A DNA stretch of 64,000 nt from Alectoria sarmentosa. Its lineage: Eukaryota > Ascomycota > Lecanoromycetes > Lecanorales > Parmeliaceae. The stretch covers positions 1-64,000 of the forward strand of contig WOGZ01000057.1 in assembly GCA_009733775.1 (NCBI GenBank), written 5' to 3'. The notes below the pieces were generated by a model that was given only the letters and a program-made list of their open reading frames with translations, did not search any database and was not told the origin of the DNA. How positions within the stretch are numbered: the first letter of the stretch is position 1; every line of letters begins with the position of its first letter. This document shows, one piece after another, positions 23,404 through 33,125 of this stretch. A program made the position numbers and the translations under genes.

Positions 23404-23710
23404 GTACACCCATTTTTGATAGATGTACACCCGCCTCACAGAAAATAGAAAACAGCTACAACATTGTACCAGCGCCATTAGGAATCGAACCTCAATACCA
23501 TTAAATCCCATCAGCAAACACTCACAGCACCGCAACACCATCCAGACAGACCGCTCATTATTCAATCAGACCGCTCATTCTGATACTCCATTCATCAGCG
23601 CCATTAAGAATCGAACCTAATACCAACTCAATATCTCCGCAAACACTCACTTCCGGGTACTGTTGGATGCTGGGAGAGCGTACATGTATCAAAATGGGAA
23701 GTAGGTGTAT
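23404..23710. mobile_element. Short element related to the 7-kb inverted-repeat element
   Basis: The left end (TACACCCATTTTTGATAGATGTAC) and the right end (TACATGTATCAAAATGGGAAG...TGTA) are diverged inverted copies of the same motif that forms the ends of the element at 7058-8028. Inside, a block of about 56 bp occurs twice (23470-23525 and 23595-23650), each copy containing GAATCGAACCT. Its reverse complement resembles a Pol III B box. A 12-bp AGACCGCTCATT repeat lies between them. No coding capacity. Confidence 0.55.
23470..23650 (-). repeat. Two direct copies of a 56-bp block with a B-box-like motif
   Basis: Copies at 23470-23525 and 23595-23650 share AGCGCCATTA(A/G)GAATCGAACCT at one end and CAAACACTCAC at the other. 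On the minus strand each reads AGGTTCGATTC, close to the GGTTCGANTCC consensus. Confidence 0.65.
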
Positions 23711-23725
23711 CAACTCCCTTGATTG

Positions 23726-24109
23726 AATAGGGGACGGGACGACCCGCTTGTGCAGCCGCTTACATATCCTGGGCAGGGGCCGGGCCCCTCTGCAACTCCA
23801 AAGCTCCCAAACTATCTAGTCCCACCAAGTCTTCTGATCCATTAAATTCCCCATCCTTTCCCATCCTTTCTTCTTCTTCCTTTTTTCTTCTCACTTTACA
23901 TCTCTACAACTAAATCGTCTCTCACACTCACTCGCAACTATCAATACTTTGCATCTTACTTCTTGAACGATGAAGTGGATCGATCTATCAAGAGTTTGAC
24001 GTTGCTCACCGTTGAACTCATAAGCCGCAACAAGCTCAGCTACCTCCGTCACCTCTCCATCCCATTCAAACCTTGACACCCACGCAAACTCGCTCATAAA
24101 TCTACGAAA
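23726..24109. promoter_or_regulatory. Upstream region of the copper-fist gene
   Basis: Contains a pyrimidine-rich tract (TTCTTCTTCC around 23870) of the kind common before fungal start sites. No defined operator could be recognised. Confidence 0.35.
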
Positions 24110-25795
24110 ATGCTTACTGACTCCGAGAATGAAAAATGGGCATGGTGAGTACTACCTTTCCACCAGCTCCCATGCGCTTCTGCTCCTCTCTTGCACATGC
24201 TTGGACCCTTCTCTACTATCCACAAGAATGCCACTGACCCTCGGCTCAGCGAAGCATGTGTTCGTGGCCACCGGGCGACAAGATGTGAGCACTTCGACCG
24301 ATGGATGGTCCGAGTCAAAAAGCCCGGCCGGCCTTTGAAAGGCTGCCCTCATGTTAGAGGCCCATGTGCATGCAAAGGCGAAAAGGTGGTGATGATGAGG
24401 ATTCCCAAGCGTGAACAAAGTCAGACTCCCATTATACGCCGCAGCGAGCCATTTTCAGATCCGCTGAATGGTCGTGCAACTTGGAATCAAAGCTAATATT
24501 GCGCAGCTGGGGACTGCAATTGCCGCAGAGTGCGAGACTTCGATCCCGCCATCGACAATGAGAATACTCGGCCTTCCAGGCGACCACGGCGGGTACAGGA
24601 TCCATCGCGTATGATTCCATACCCCAATTACCAATCCCAACCTACTCCGCATTTTCCCGTGCCACTCAATGCGCCACTCAATGTGCAATATCATTTTTTT
24701 CAACAATATGTTGAATATGCTGCCGAATCGGCCAGGGCAGCGAATGCTCAAGACATGAGAGCCGACCCATCTTATGGCCTTCCTTTGCAAGATGTCATGC
24801 GACCGCAACAGCTAGCATTGGACACAAGCTCGAGTGATCAGGCAATGTCTGCACCAACGCCAACGATGCTGAATCCAGGTCTTCAAGTCCCTTACCAGGA
24901 GCAGTCACTGTCAGCAACTCAAGCCCGCTCTCCAACAACGGTGCAAGGCGAAGGTCTCACTCAGCAAGTTGAACCCGAGAGCTTTGTATACTCCAACCTC
25001 CCATTACGGCCGGGACAACTGAACCCCGCCAATCTTCAGCCTCAGTACGCACCTCATGTTCCATACCAGCCCGTCATGAACGGTGACCATGGACAGCAAA
25101 ATTTGAACATCTCTGGATTCGTACAATCACCTGACCCAGATACTCGACACGAAACAGACCCCGCATACCCCATGACGACGTCGGCTCTCGAAATGCGCTT
25201 TCGGCCACTAGGATACCAGTATCCGGAGCCCCGCGATCCTTTTCTGATTACCAGCGACGCTGGGCCATCCGCAGAATGGACTGCCTTGACGAATTCCCAA
25301 GATTGTCGGTGCGGCTCAGGATGCGACTGCGTGTTTTGTAGAACCCATCCATATAACGCCGCGACAATAGAACGTGTACAAGATCTTAGCCAAATCATGG
25401 CAAGCGACAATTACTGGTCTTTAAATCATTCAACCCAGCCACAATCTGTTCCCACAAGTGGCACAAATATAGAGCCAGTAATGAGCCAGGGATACCCACC
25501 GCTGACTGAAGAGCCTTTACCATCCGCATCCGCAGCATCCGCAGGAACTGGATGGTTGAATACGCCAATTCAGGCCCCTGCGCCTCAGCCAACGTTTGAG
25601 GAGGAAGCGTCTGCGGATGACGGCGATCATTCCGACGAATTCTCTCCCCGTACGATACGAGACCCGGGATACTTCCTCATGGAGTATACTGTGAGCAGCA
25701 ATTGCATCGATGTTACTGGGACGTGCCGTTGCGGTAGTGATTGCAGATGCTTGGGATGTCTCACTCATCAGGGACACAATGGGCTCTCCGATTAG
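24110..25795 (+). CDS. Copper-fist transcription factor with C-terminal Cys-rich copper-sensing motifs
   Basis: Copper-responsive DNA-binding regulator of the Ace1/Mac1/Cuf1/GRISEA family, 494 aa. Exons 24110-24144, 24250-24410 and 24507-25795 are in frame throughout. Residues ~11-65 form the copper fist: CEACVRGHRATRCEH supplies C-x2-C-x8-C-x-H, followed by the KKPGRPLKGCPH minor-groove motif and CACKGEKVVMMRIPK, with DCNCRRVR across the second intron. A long Gln/Pro-rich region follows. Two motifs, DCRCGSGCDCVFCRTH (residues ~255-270) and TCRCGSDCRCLGCLTH (~470-485), fit the C-x-C-x3-4-C-x-C-x2-C-x2-H pattern of Mac1 REP elements that bind Cu(I). That favours the Mac1/GRISEA copper-starvation type over the Ace1 detoxification type, by inference. 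The first intron splits the first zinc-ligand Cys codon. Confidence 0.92.
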
Positions 25796-26592
25796 GGAAT
25801 GTCTTTCTTTACATAGACGTGGGGGCGGCTGACGAAGGTAAGTCTGATCGACAGCTTGTAAATCGCACAGAGTTGACAATGCGTAGGTAGTGGCCCCAGA
25901 TTGTGTTCTTTTGGTTTTACAACGTTATGGATCTTCTTGCTTAGCGAAGGTGTTGGAGGGGTTATGGACAATTGTCTGGTCTGATGGGAATCTTGGGCGT
26001 ACCGGAAAGCAATTACGCATTCAAGGAAGATACCCTGCATCAAAAGGTCGCGGGACTGGAGGCTTAAAAATGGAGTTGGGATACAAGGCTTTGTATCGAA
26101 AATGGCGTGGGCTTCGTGCTTTTGTCGCTGGGTTATATTACTACTTGTTCCACAGATTGCGTTAATTCAACATGTTTTATGTACGAGACAAAGGCAGAGG
26201 CTCAGGCACAGAATAAGGGCCCCTCTGATATTCATGCTTCTGATCTTGTCCTCATAGTAAGGTCCCGAATCTTCGCTTACCTGCATCGCGTACTCTGACA
26301 ATGTAGCAAAAGAAACATAGAACTCTCTAGTCTATTGTCACATCATCATCATCATCATCACGCGCTTAAATACTTGTTCACTCATGGCACTGAATTATCC
26401 CACCTCACATCACTTCTCCAACCCCCTCAAACTTCAATCGGGTATCTTCTAATAACCTACTGTACTTCAATTATACATTGCTCAGATCACTCTTCCCTAT
26501 GGCATTCCAGCAAGATAAGCATTTCTATGGTCTGCTTTTTTACCGTTAGTCCAGAATCTCCAACGCTAGAAGCTAGAAGTTGAGCTCGAAAG
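25796..26592. other. Intergenic region between the copper-fist gene and the 877-aa gene
   Basis: No supported gene. It includes a short (CAT)n run at about 26341-26360 and CT-rich sequence just upstream of the next start codon. Confidence 0.55.
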
Positions 26593-29226
26593 ATGAATTG
26601 GACCGGTGGTGCCCTCTCACGCTCTCGCAACGCCAACGCCAAAGAGTCTCTCTCCATCAGACAGAAGAACTACTTCGCCAAAGCCCGAGTCAAGCTACAG
26701 AAGGGACGACATTCTCCGCCCGAGATTCAGTACTTTGACTTCGGAGAGTGGAAGCCGCAGTGTGGGGTACACGATGATCAACGTTCAAAGCCTGGCAAAC
26801 GGACGGAACGTGCTTCAAGCCAGAGAACGCTGGATCAGTTTGAGAACGTTGAAGGCGTGGTGAGGAAGCTGAAGAGCCTCAGGCCTAGGACCGACACGAG
26901 GAAATGGGGGCGTTCCCCGATCAATGACAGCCACGAAGCGAGGAAAAGGAAACGTTCTCCAATCAACGACACGGAAGGTGATGTACTACCAAGTGGTGTT
27001 GCCATTCCTCCAATCTCGCCAATCATCATCAGCTCACGCTCTCCGGTGACCTCTTCTCCAAACCACGCTGAACCTACTGCAACACCAACTTCGAAGCGGC
27101 TTCCAATCTCGGCATCTTCTACGAGCGATGATCCAGATCCTCTGGCAGTCCGTGACACCATGGAAGCTAAACGACGCAAGCTTCTTGAAGAGAACGACTG
27201 GGTCGGCGTTGAAAGGCAAAAACGGATGTCAAAGCCCGTCAATATGACATTCACAGGCGCCGAAGATCGAGATCTCATAGGCAGGCGTCGCCCTTTGAAC
27301 AGCAGCACGGTTCAAAACCGCTGGAACGTGCAAGGTTCAAGGCGTCCGAAGATACCGATAACAGCGTCTTACTTCGAGAAACCTCGAGGTCCACACCGAG
27401 GTCTCGGAGACGATAAGTGGAGCGCAGACGGGATAAGTATACATATTGGTTCAACAGCCACGAATAAGGGGCCAATCTCGGATGAGATGCTCGATTGCTA
27501 CCAATCTCCCGTGAAATCACAGCACTCTTCACAATCACGCTCGGTACAAAACTTCGACTACGATCATGTAGGATCTACGCCAACGCCTCAACATCGGAGA
27601 CGCGAAGTTACCACCCCCTCAGCGTCCAAAGATGAATCTTCGGAACCCTTCCACAGCCTCTTCAGTCCAGAGGAGGTCGAGCAATCGGGTAAAGCCCAGC
27701 TGGTGGAAGCCGCGACTATTGTGGACAATGATAATCTTTCGCCCCCCGAAAATGAGCTACGTTTACCAGAGGACTACCGTTTCCCAGAGTCTGAGCCAGG
27801 GTTTCGCTTGGTCTTTGAGCAGACACCTCAGCCTCGTGGTCCGACCTCAGTACTCAACAATAGCAGTAGCCCAATAGTGCGGGACTTCGCTTTGATGAAG
27901 GGGCAACCTACAGGAGCTGCAATCGAAAGAGCGGCACATCCCGAGTGCCGCAAGGTGCTTGACCGGCAGGTCTCTGGGTATGCTCCAGTCGAAGAAGAAC
28001 AATCAAATACATCTCCGCTCAGCATCGCAACTTCTCGATACATGCAAGAACTCGAAAATCAAACCTTTGGGTCCGGTAGTCAAGGACTCTTCGAAGCAAA
28101 CTTGGCCAATAAGATAGCTACGGCAAGAGTAGTGGACAGGGACAAGGCTGAGCAAAAGCGAGAGACAACCGGTGACCGAGAGCGAAAGATTTCAGAGCAG
28201 CCTGACGAAGCCCGAGACAATGAAATCATTCAGCCAACTGAAAACGACGACGACGACGAGATCTGGCAGAGCTTTATCAACCCCGACGGCATTCACGAGT
28301 TTCAACCGAATCAAGAGCAGCCGACCACCACGCAGATACCCCACGCAACACCAAGAGCTCCAGATCACGATGTGCAAGCTCTGGATCAAGTTTTCACAAA
28401 GTCCACCGCCCCGAAAACTCCTCCATCCTCTTCGCAAGACGACGAAATGGTATGGCGGAATTTCATCCTTAGCGATTTGGGCCCCAACGACGAATGGGAC
28501 ATTGAAGAAGCAAGCCCCAGCTCCCCACCAGGAAACCACATCTTAAACTACGATCCCGCACGTACCCAGCCCTCCATGATCGCAGAAGCGGCCACAAGTC
28601 CTGTGAAGCAGAACCCACACTTACTGGACGAGATGCTCGACGACTCCACTGTGATTCTAGACGATGCTTCGCGCTATGCCAACGTATCGACGAGCTCAAC
28701 TGGGAGCCCCGGTATGGCAGAGAAAGCGTCTAGCGTGCCCCAACAACTTTTGCATCCATCATACTCGCCGCTTGGATCCTCCGTTTCAGCAACAGCGTCC
28801 CCAACCATTCACGACACTCAAACTCTCTCCAGCAACCTGCCTCCTCCACAACCAAACCCTCGAATTCCCAACCCCTATTCTCTAATAGCCGAACCAGGCT
28901 CCTCCCTCCCCGCGCGCCAACCGCAAAACCCCTCACCCACGGGCGCCACCAACAACGACCCCTCATCCGACGAACTAGGCTGGACGCCATCCCGTCTGCC
29001 CGCCACCACAAAGGAGAAAGTCGTCTTTAGTAAGCCATCTCGATACGTAAGTGATGCGCCGGGGCCCGTGCATCTCGGGAGAAAGATCAGCAAAGGGAGG
29101 AAGAAGATGGGGTTGGCGGAAGCGGTGGAACGTGCCAAAGGGAAAGTGGGGGGGAGGGGAAAGGGGAGGAGGAAGAGTGGGAATACAGAGGCTGAGATAG
29201 ACACGGATGACATTGTTGACGACTGA
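26593..29226 (+). CDS. Conserved fungal protein of unknown function (MNWTGG N-terminus)
   Basis: Single-exon gene, 877 aa. The N-terminus MNWTGG...KQNYFAKARVKLQ-type and the segment KLLEENDWVGVERQKR...KPVNMTFTGAEDRDLIGRRR recall a family of uncharacterised proteins that begin this way in many Pezizomycotina; I know no function. The rest is largely disordered, rich in Ser, Pro and charged residues. RSPIND occurs twice at about residues 113 and 127. An acidic motif of the form DDE-x0-1-(I/V)W-x2-F-I occurs twice, as DDDEIWQSFINPDG (~555) and DDEMVWRNFILSDLG (~617), and could be a short linear binding motif. The C-terminus is Lys/Arg/Gly-rich and ends in an Asp cluster. Predicted nuclear by composition. 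It ends 264 bp from the convergent helicase gene. Confidence 0.85.
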   Translation: MNWTGGALSRSRNANAKESLSIRQKNYFAKARVKLQKGRHSPPEIQYFDFGEWKPQCGVHDDQRSKPGKRTERASSQRTLDQFENVEGVVRKLKSLRPRTDTRKWGRSPINDSHEARKRKRSPINDTEGDVLPSGVAIPPISPIIISSRSPVTSSPNHAEPTATPTSKRLPISASSTSDDPDPLAVRDTMEAKRRKLLEENDWVGVERQKRMSKPVNMTFTGAEDRDLIGRRRPLNSSTVQNRWNVQGSRRPKIPITASYFEKPRGPHRGLGDDKWSADGISIHIGSTATNKGPISDEMLDCYQSPVKSQHSSQSRSVQNFDYDHVGSTPTPQHRRREVTTPSASKDESSEPFHSLFSPEEVEQSGKAQLVEAATIVDNDNLSPPENELRLPEDYRFPESEPGFRLVFEQTPQPRGPTSVLNNSSSPIVRDFALMKGQPTGAAIERAAHPECRKVLDRQVSGYAPVEEEQSNTSPLSIATSRYMQELENQTFGSGSQGLFEANLANKIATARVVDRDKAEQKRETTGDRERKISEQPDEARDNEIIQPTENDDDDEIWQSFINPDGIHEFQPNQEQPTTTQIPHATPRAPDHDVQALDQVFTKSTAPKTPPSSSQDDEMVWRNFILSDLGPNDEWDIEEASPSSPPGNHILNYDPARTQPSMIAEAATSPVKQNPHLLDEMLDDSTVILDDASRYANVSTSSTGSPGMAEKASSVPQQLLHPSYSPLGSSVSATASPTIHDTQTLSSNLPPPQPNPRIPNPYSLIAEPGSSLPARQPQNPSPTGATNNDPSSDELGWTPSRLPATTKEKVVFSKPSRYVSDAPGPVHLGRKISKGRKKMGLAEAVERAKGKVGGRGKGRRKSGNTEAEIDTDDIVDD

Positions 29227-29489
29227 GTGAGTGCGACGAAGAGCTATAACATTACCCGTGGGATGAGATGAGATATCGAGATCGATTTCGGCAGGTCGAA
29301 AATAGCCGCCGACGTTTGACCATCTTGCCTCGAGTAGCTTAAAACTATCCTCGCAGCAAGATCAATCAATGTCCCAGGCTCCAATCTGATACCCCATGCA
29401 ATTGTGCCCCCCTTCGTGCTCTGACTCTTTTGCCGTGCCATACAAGAATCTGGGTCATCCACTCACCCGGTCCATCATACACGCACGCC

Positions 29490-31877
29490 TCACATCTCCT
29501 GCAAATCAGCCAGGTCAGGATATCTCAAATCGGCCTCAACCTCCAGGTACTGCATCCACCGCTTCAAGAACTTGCTGCCCTTGGCCACAGTCTCACTATC
29601 ACCAACAACGCAAAGGTGTCTCTTCGGTCTCGTCATGGCCACTATTCATCCCCCCACAGTTCAATTAGCTACAGCACTCCACCACGCGCCTGTCTGACAA
29701 AAGAAAGGGGAGAAATGGGCCATACGAACCATTCAACCTCCTCCTCTCACCCAAAAACCCCACCTCCCCCTGCCCATTACTCCGCACCAAACTGACCACC
29801 ACGGCCTCCTTCTCCCTTCCCTGGAACCCATCCACGCTGCCCAATTCCAACCCCGGGAACAGGTCTTTCATGCCCGAGTCGTGCGACATGTAAGAAAGCT
29901 GCGCATTATAAGGCGTCACGACCGCTATATCCTCGGCCTTGACCCCGGCATCGATGAGGGCGCGGACATGGTGGCGGACGAGGAGGGCTTCGGAGGGGTT
30001 GGATTTGCTGTCGTTCAGTAAGCTGCCTTTGGTGGGCTTTTTAGTGCCGTCTGCAGTGGGATCGCCTGGACAGGAGGAAGAGGTCGCTTCGGGGAAATTG
30101 CCGCCTTGGGTATCGTAGAAGACGAGCGGTTCCCTCGTGTCGCCCGTTTCTTGCACCTCGTATGGCAGGGTTGTGAGGAGGCGACTAGCAACGGCTGGCG
30201 CGGCTATGAGGTGCGAGTCGTACATTTCGTCTGAAGGGAAGCGCATTATTTTCTCGTGCATGCGGTATTGAGTCGTCAGCATGCGTTTTACGCTTGGGCC
30301 ATGGAGGGTGAGGAGGCGGTCGAATAGGGTCACTTCAAGCGAGCCGCCACCTTTGGCTTTGCCTTTATCTTTCTCAGGTTTTGGTTCAATGTTGTGATCT
30401 AAGGATTTGATGGTAGGTGGTAATTGCAAATGGTCGCCTGCTAGGACGACTTTCTTCGCTGAGAGGAGAGGGATCCAGCATTGTGCTTCGAGCGCTTGGC
30501 TGGCTTCGTCGATGATTACGACGTCGAATTGTTCGTTCCGGAGCTGGAAACCGCCTGCGCCGTGGAGGGTTGCGAGTACGACTTTGCTGCCGCTGATCAG
30601 AGTAGTCACACATTGTTTCTCCCTCTCGCGGTACTCTTTCCGTAGTCCTTTCATGTCATCATAGATAGCCTTCCTCTCCCTACCGCTTCGTGTTTTCTTA
30701 ATACTGGCCTGCTTCGCATCCATCTCTTTTCTCACATCCTTGACTATACCCGCTGCTTCCGATGTCTGCGTCAAAACATCTAGGGAGTGGTTCAGCACCG
30801 AAGGAAGTAGACGAGCAGGGTGGCCGAGCCGAATAATTGGTAGCTTGTGCGGGACTAAACGCTCAATGATGTTGTCAACTGAGATGTTAGATGGGCCGCA
30901 TACCAGGACACGTAGTTTGCGTTGGACCAATTGCAGGATAAGTTCGATGATGGTGTAGGTTTTGCCCGTCTGAGACCCATCAATTCTGGTGACACGGTGG
31001 TAGGATCATGACGACCTACTCCAGGAGGACCATGTATGATCGCCACCTCCCTCGAAGCCAACGCGAACCTGACAGCATCCCTCTGGCTGTCATTGAGCGT
31101 CTGGTCGAAGAACTCCAACTTCGCCTCGTCCTGAGCCACTGGCGTAGGTGTTTCGAACCCAAACAGCACCCTCGTCAACGTCGTATACTCCCTCTCCTCC
31201 ATCTTCTTAAGCCTCTCCATCGTCAAATTCATCCTGTCAATCCCACATAAGCTTCTATCCCTTTCTTTTCCTTTTCCTATCTCAGACAGAAAGTAGACAC
31301 ACCTCTTATAAGTAACATCATTAGCCAACTTGACCCTACCACCCATACCACAATCAGCCTCTTCCCATCCACTCCATTCCGTTCAACCCACTCAACAAGA
31401 AACCCCACTTCGACATACTCACACCCACAACCTTCCTCCCAATCCCTCCCCCTCCCCCTTCCCCTCCCCAAGCGCAACCTGCACACCCTTCCCAACCCTC
31501 ACAACCACCCCCTCCACACCTCTCCCCTCAATAGCAACCTTCTCCTTCTTCCTCTCCCCGCCCTTCGGTTGTTCCCCCACCCTCACGACATCGCCAACCC
31601 TAATGCCATGCTCCCCCAACCCATCACCACCAATCGCACCATCCTGCTCGAGCTCAAGCACAGTTTTGCCGCCCAACCCTGTTCGCTGGCTAGAGACTAC
31701 TAGGTTTGTGATGGCGAGGCCAGCCGTGGCAAGGTTCTTGGGGGAGTGCGAAGAGAGAAGGGTAGCAGTGGAGGCGGTTTCGGCGGCGAGTTCGGCTGAG
31801 AGGAGGGAGAGTTGGGAGGTAGCGAAGGCGGAGGGATCCAGTGAGGTTGGGCGTGTCATTGTAGCTGAAGATGTCAT
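29490..31877 (-). CDS. hcs1: IGHMBP2/Hcs1-like superfamily 1 helicase (DNA polymerase alpha-associated helicase A)
   Basis: 5'-3' DNA/RNA helicase of the Upf1-like SF1B group, 697 aa. Exons: 31877-31423, 31335-31303 (only 33 nt), 31233-31020, 30969-29730 and 29641-29490. Walker A (GPPGTGKT) is completed across the 50-nt intron at 30970-31019. Then come CGPSNISVDNIIERL (motif Ia), DEASQALEA (motif II), LAGDHLQLPPT (motif III), LTTQYRMHEKIM (motif IV), TPYNAQLS and SVDGFQGREKEAVVVSLVRSN (motif V), and RRRLNVAMTRPKRHLCVVGD (motif VI), itself rebuilt across the last intron. The N-terminal SSQRTGLGGKTVLELE, RVGDVVRV and GRLWVVKLANDVTYKRMNLTMERLKK segments match fungal Hcs1. An alternative in-frame ATG lies at 31859. 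No R3H or zinc finger follows, as in yeast Hcs1. Confidence 0.95.
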
Positions 31878-33125
31878 TCATGTGGCTATGTCCCTTGGTG
31901 GATTGCCGGGGACGGTTTGGAGTCGAGGTTCCAAGGACGAGGTACAGTCTGTATGCACCACGTGGGCAAAGCCATGCGTTTATTACTGATGACTTGGAGC
32001 AGCCGAGGCGTCGAAGCTGCTTCTGATCCTGAGCCGAGGACGAGGTTGATGACCTGATACTAAGCTAATGTGAATGTGTTGAGAGAGCATGGATGTGAGT
32101 GTGAAGTCCGCAGAATGCAGGACAAATGATTGGCTGCTGACGTCTAGCCCTTGTCTACGGTGGCACCAATGGTAGTTCTACGATTGTAAGAGCTTCGAGT
32201 AAGAGCCTTCGTTGATTGAGCAATGCCATTACTGATTCGTTGGAAAGTTCTAATTGTACGAAAAAGTCTACTACTCGTGCTGTCCAGAAGTGAGCTACTT
32301 GATAGAGCGAGGACACGAATATATCAAGCGACATCCGACGCAGTGGAAGAATCAATTGGTGTCCTCGCTCTTTCAAGTAGCTCACTTCTGGACAGCACGA
32401 GTATTCAGTGTGACAAGTTGCATACATTCCTGAATCTTCTGTCCACTCATCTTCGTATCTTCGTCGACGTAAGTTGGTATTGTTGTAAACTTTTGCTTGA
32501 ATTTCAAACCACCGAGATGATCAATAGCTGCTCCTCAGTACATTGAAAAAAACAAATTGCCAACAATTAGTCCCCCGATTAACATACGGACCATATATAC
32601 CCCCCCCGATCAGCATCTCAAACACCTTCCCACATAAACAGAAACCAACCGCTCTCCAGACTCACAAATGAACTCATACAATACGACGATAAGAGAGTCA
32701 TCAAAGAGAGCATCATCACGAATGACCTCGGTCCGCAGTGTCCATTACAGCAGAAATAAAATTGCCTCCGGAGTGTATCAAGAGCCTATCCGTCCTGCTA
32801 GGTATGGCATTGCAAAGGAGAATGCCGCCAACGGATGTCCTGGGATCCTGTCAAAATCCTTGCATGGGATCCCTCAATCCGGAAAAAGGGCCAAAGACGG
32901 AAGTCAACCCAGGTAGATCCGAAGTAAAAGCGCTTCAAACAACTCCGAGCTATCGTGCGCAGGCTGATTCTGCGACTTCATTTTATATTTTCATAGGCCA
33001 TATGCGGGAAGCTCAGAAGCGGGTGTATATTTTGTCCGATGAAAAGAAAAAAGAAATTCATAGAAACGGCGATCCTGGAACTCCTGCCTGAAAAGGCACA
33101 ACCGCTGGTGCGCAAGCTGGACAAC
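31878..33125. other. 1.25-kb intergenic region with a long hairpin
   Basis: Lies between the helicase start and the 3' end of the second C2H2 gene. Apart from the inverted repeat at 32272-32403 I see no gene; the frames at 32155-32546 are the two strands of the hairpin. C- and A-rich runs occur near 32570-32600. Confidence 0.6.
32272..32403. repeat. 45-bp near-perfect inverted repeat (hairpin, 42-nt loop)
   Basis: The arms 32272-32316 and 32359-32403 are reverse complements over 45 bp with a single mismatch (GATAGAG against GAAAGAG). A transcript would form a 45-bp stem with a 42-nt loop. Neither arm resembles another place in the window, and there is no target-site duplication at the ends. 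Confidence 0.9.

Noticed and set aside
26341..26360. His-tag-like CAT repeat
   Set aside because: It is a short microsatellite in non-coding sequence; the His run appears only in a spurious frame.
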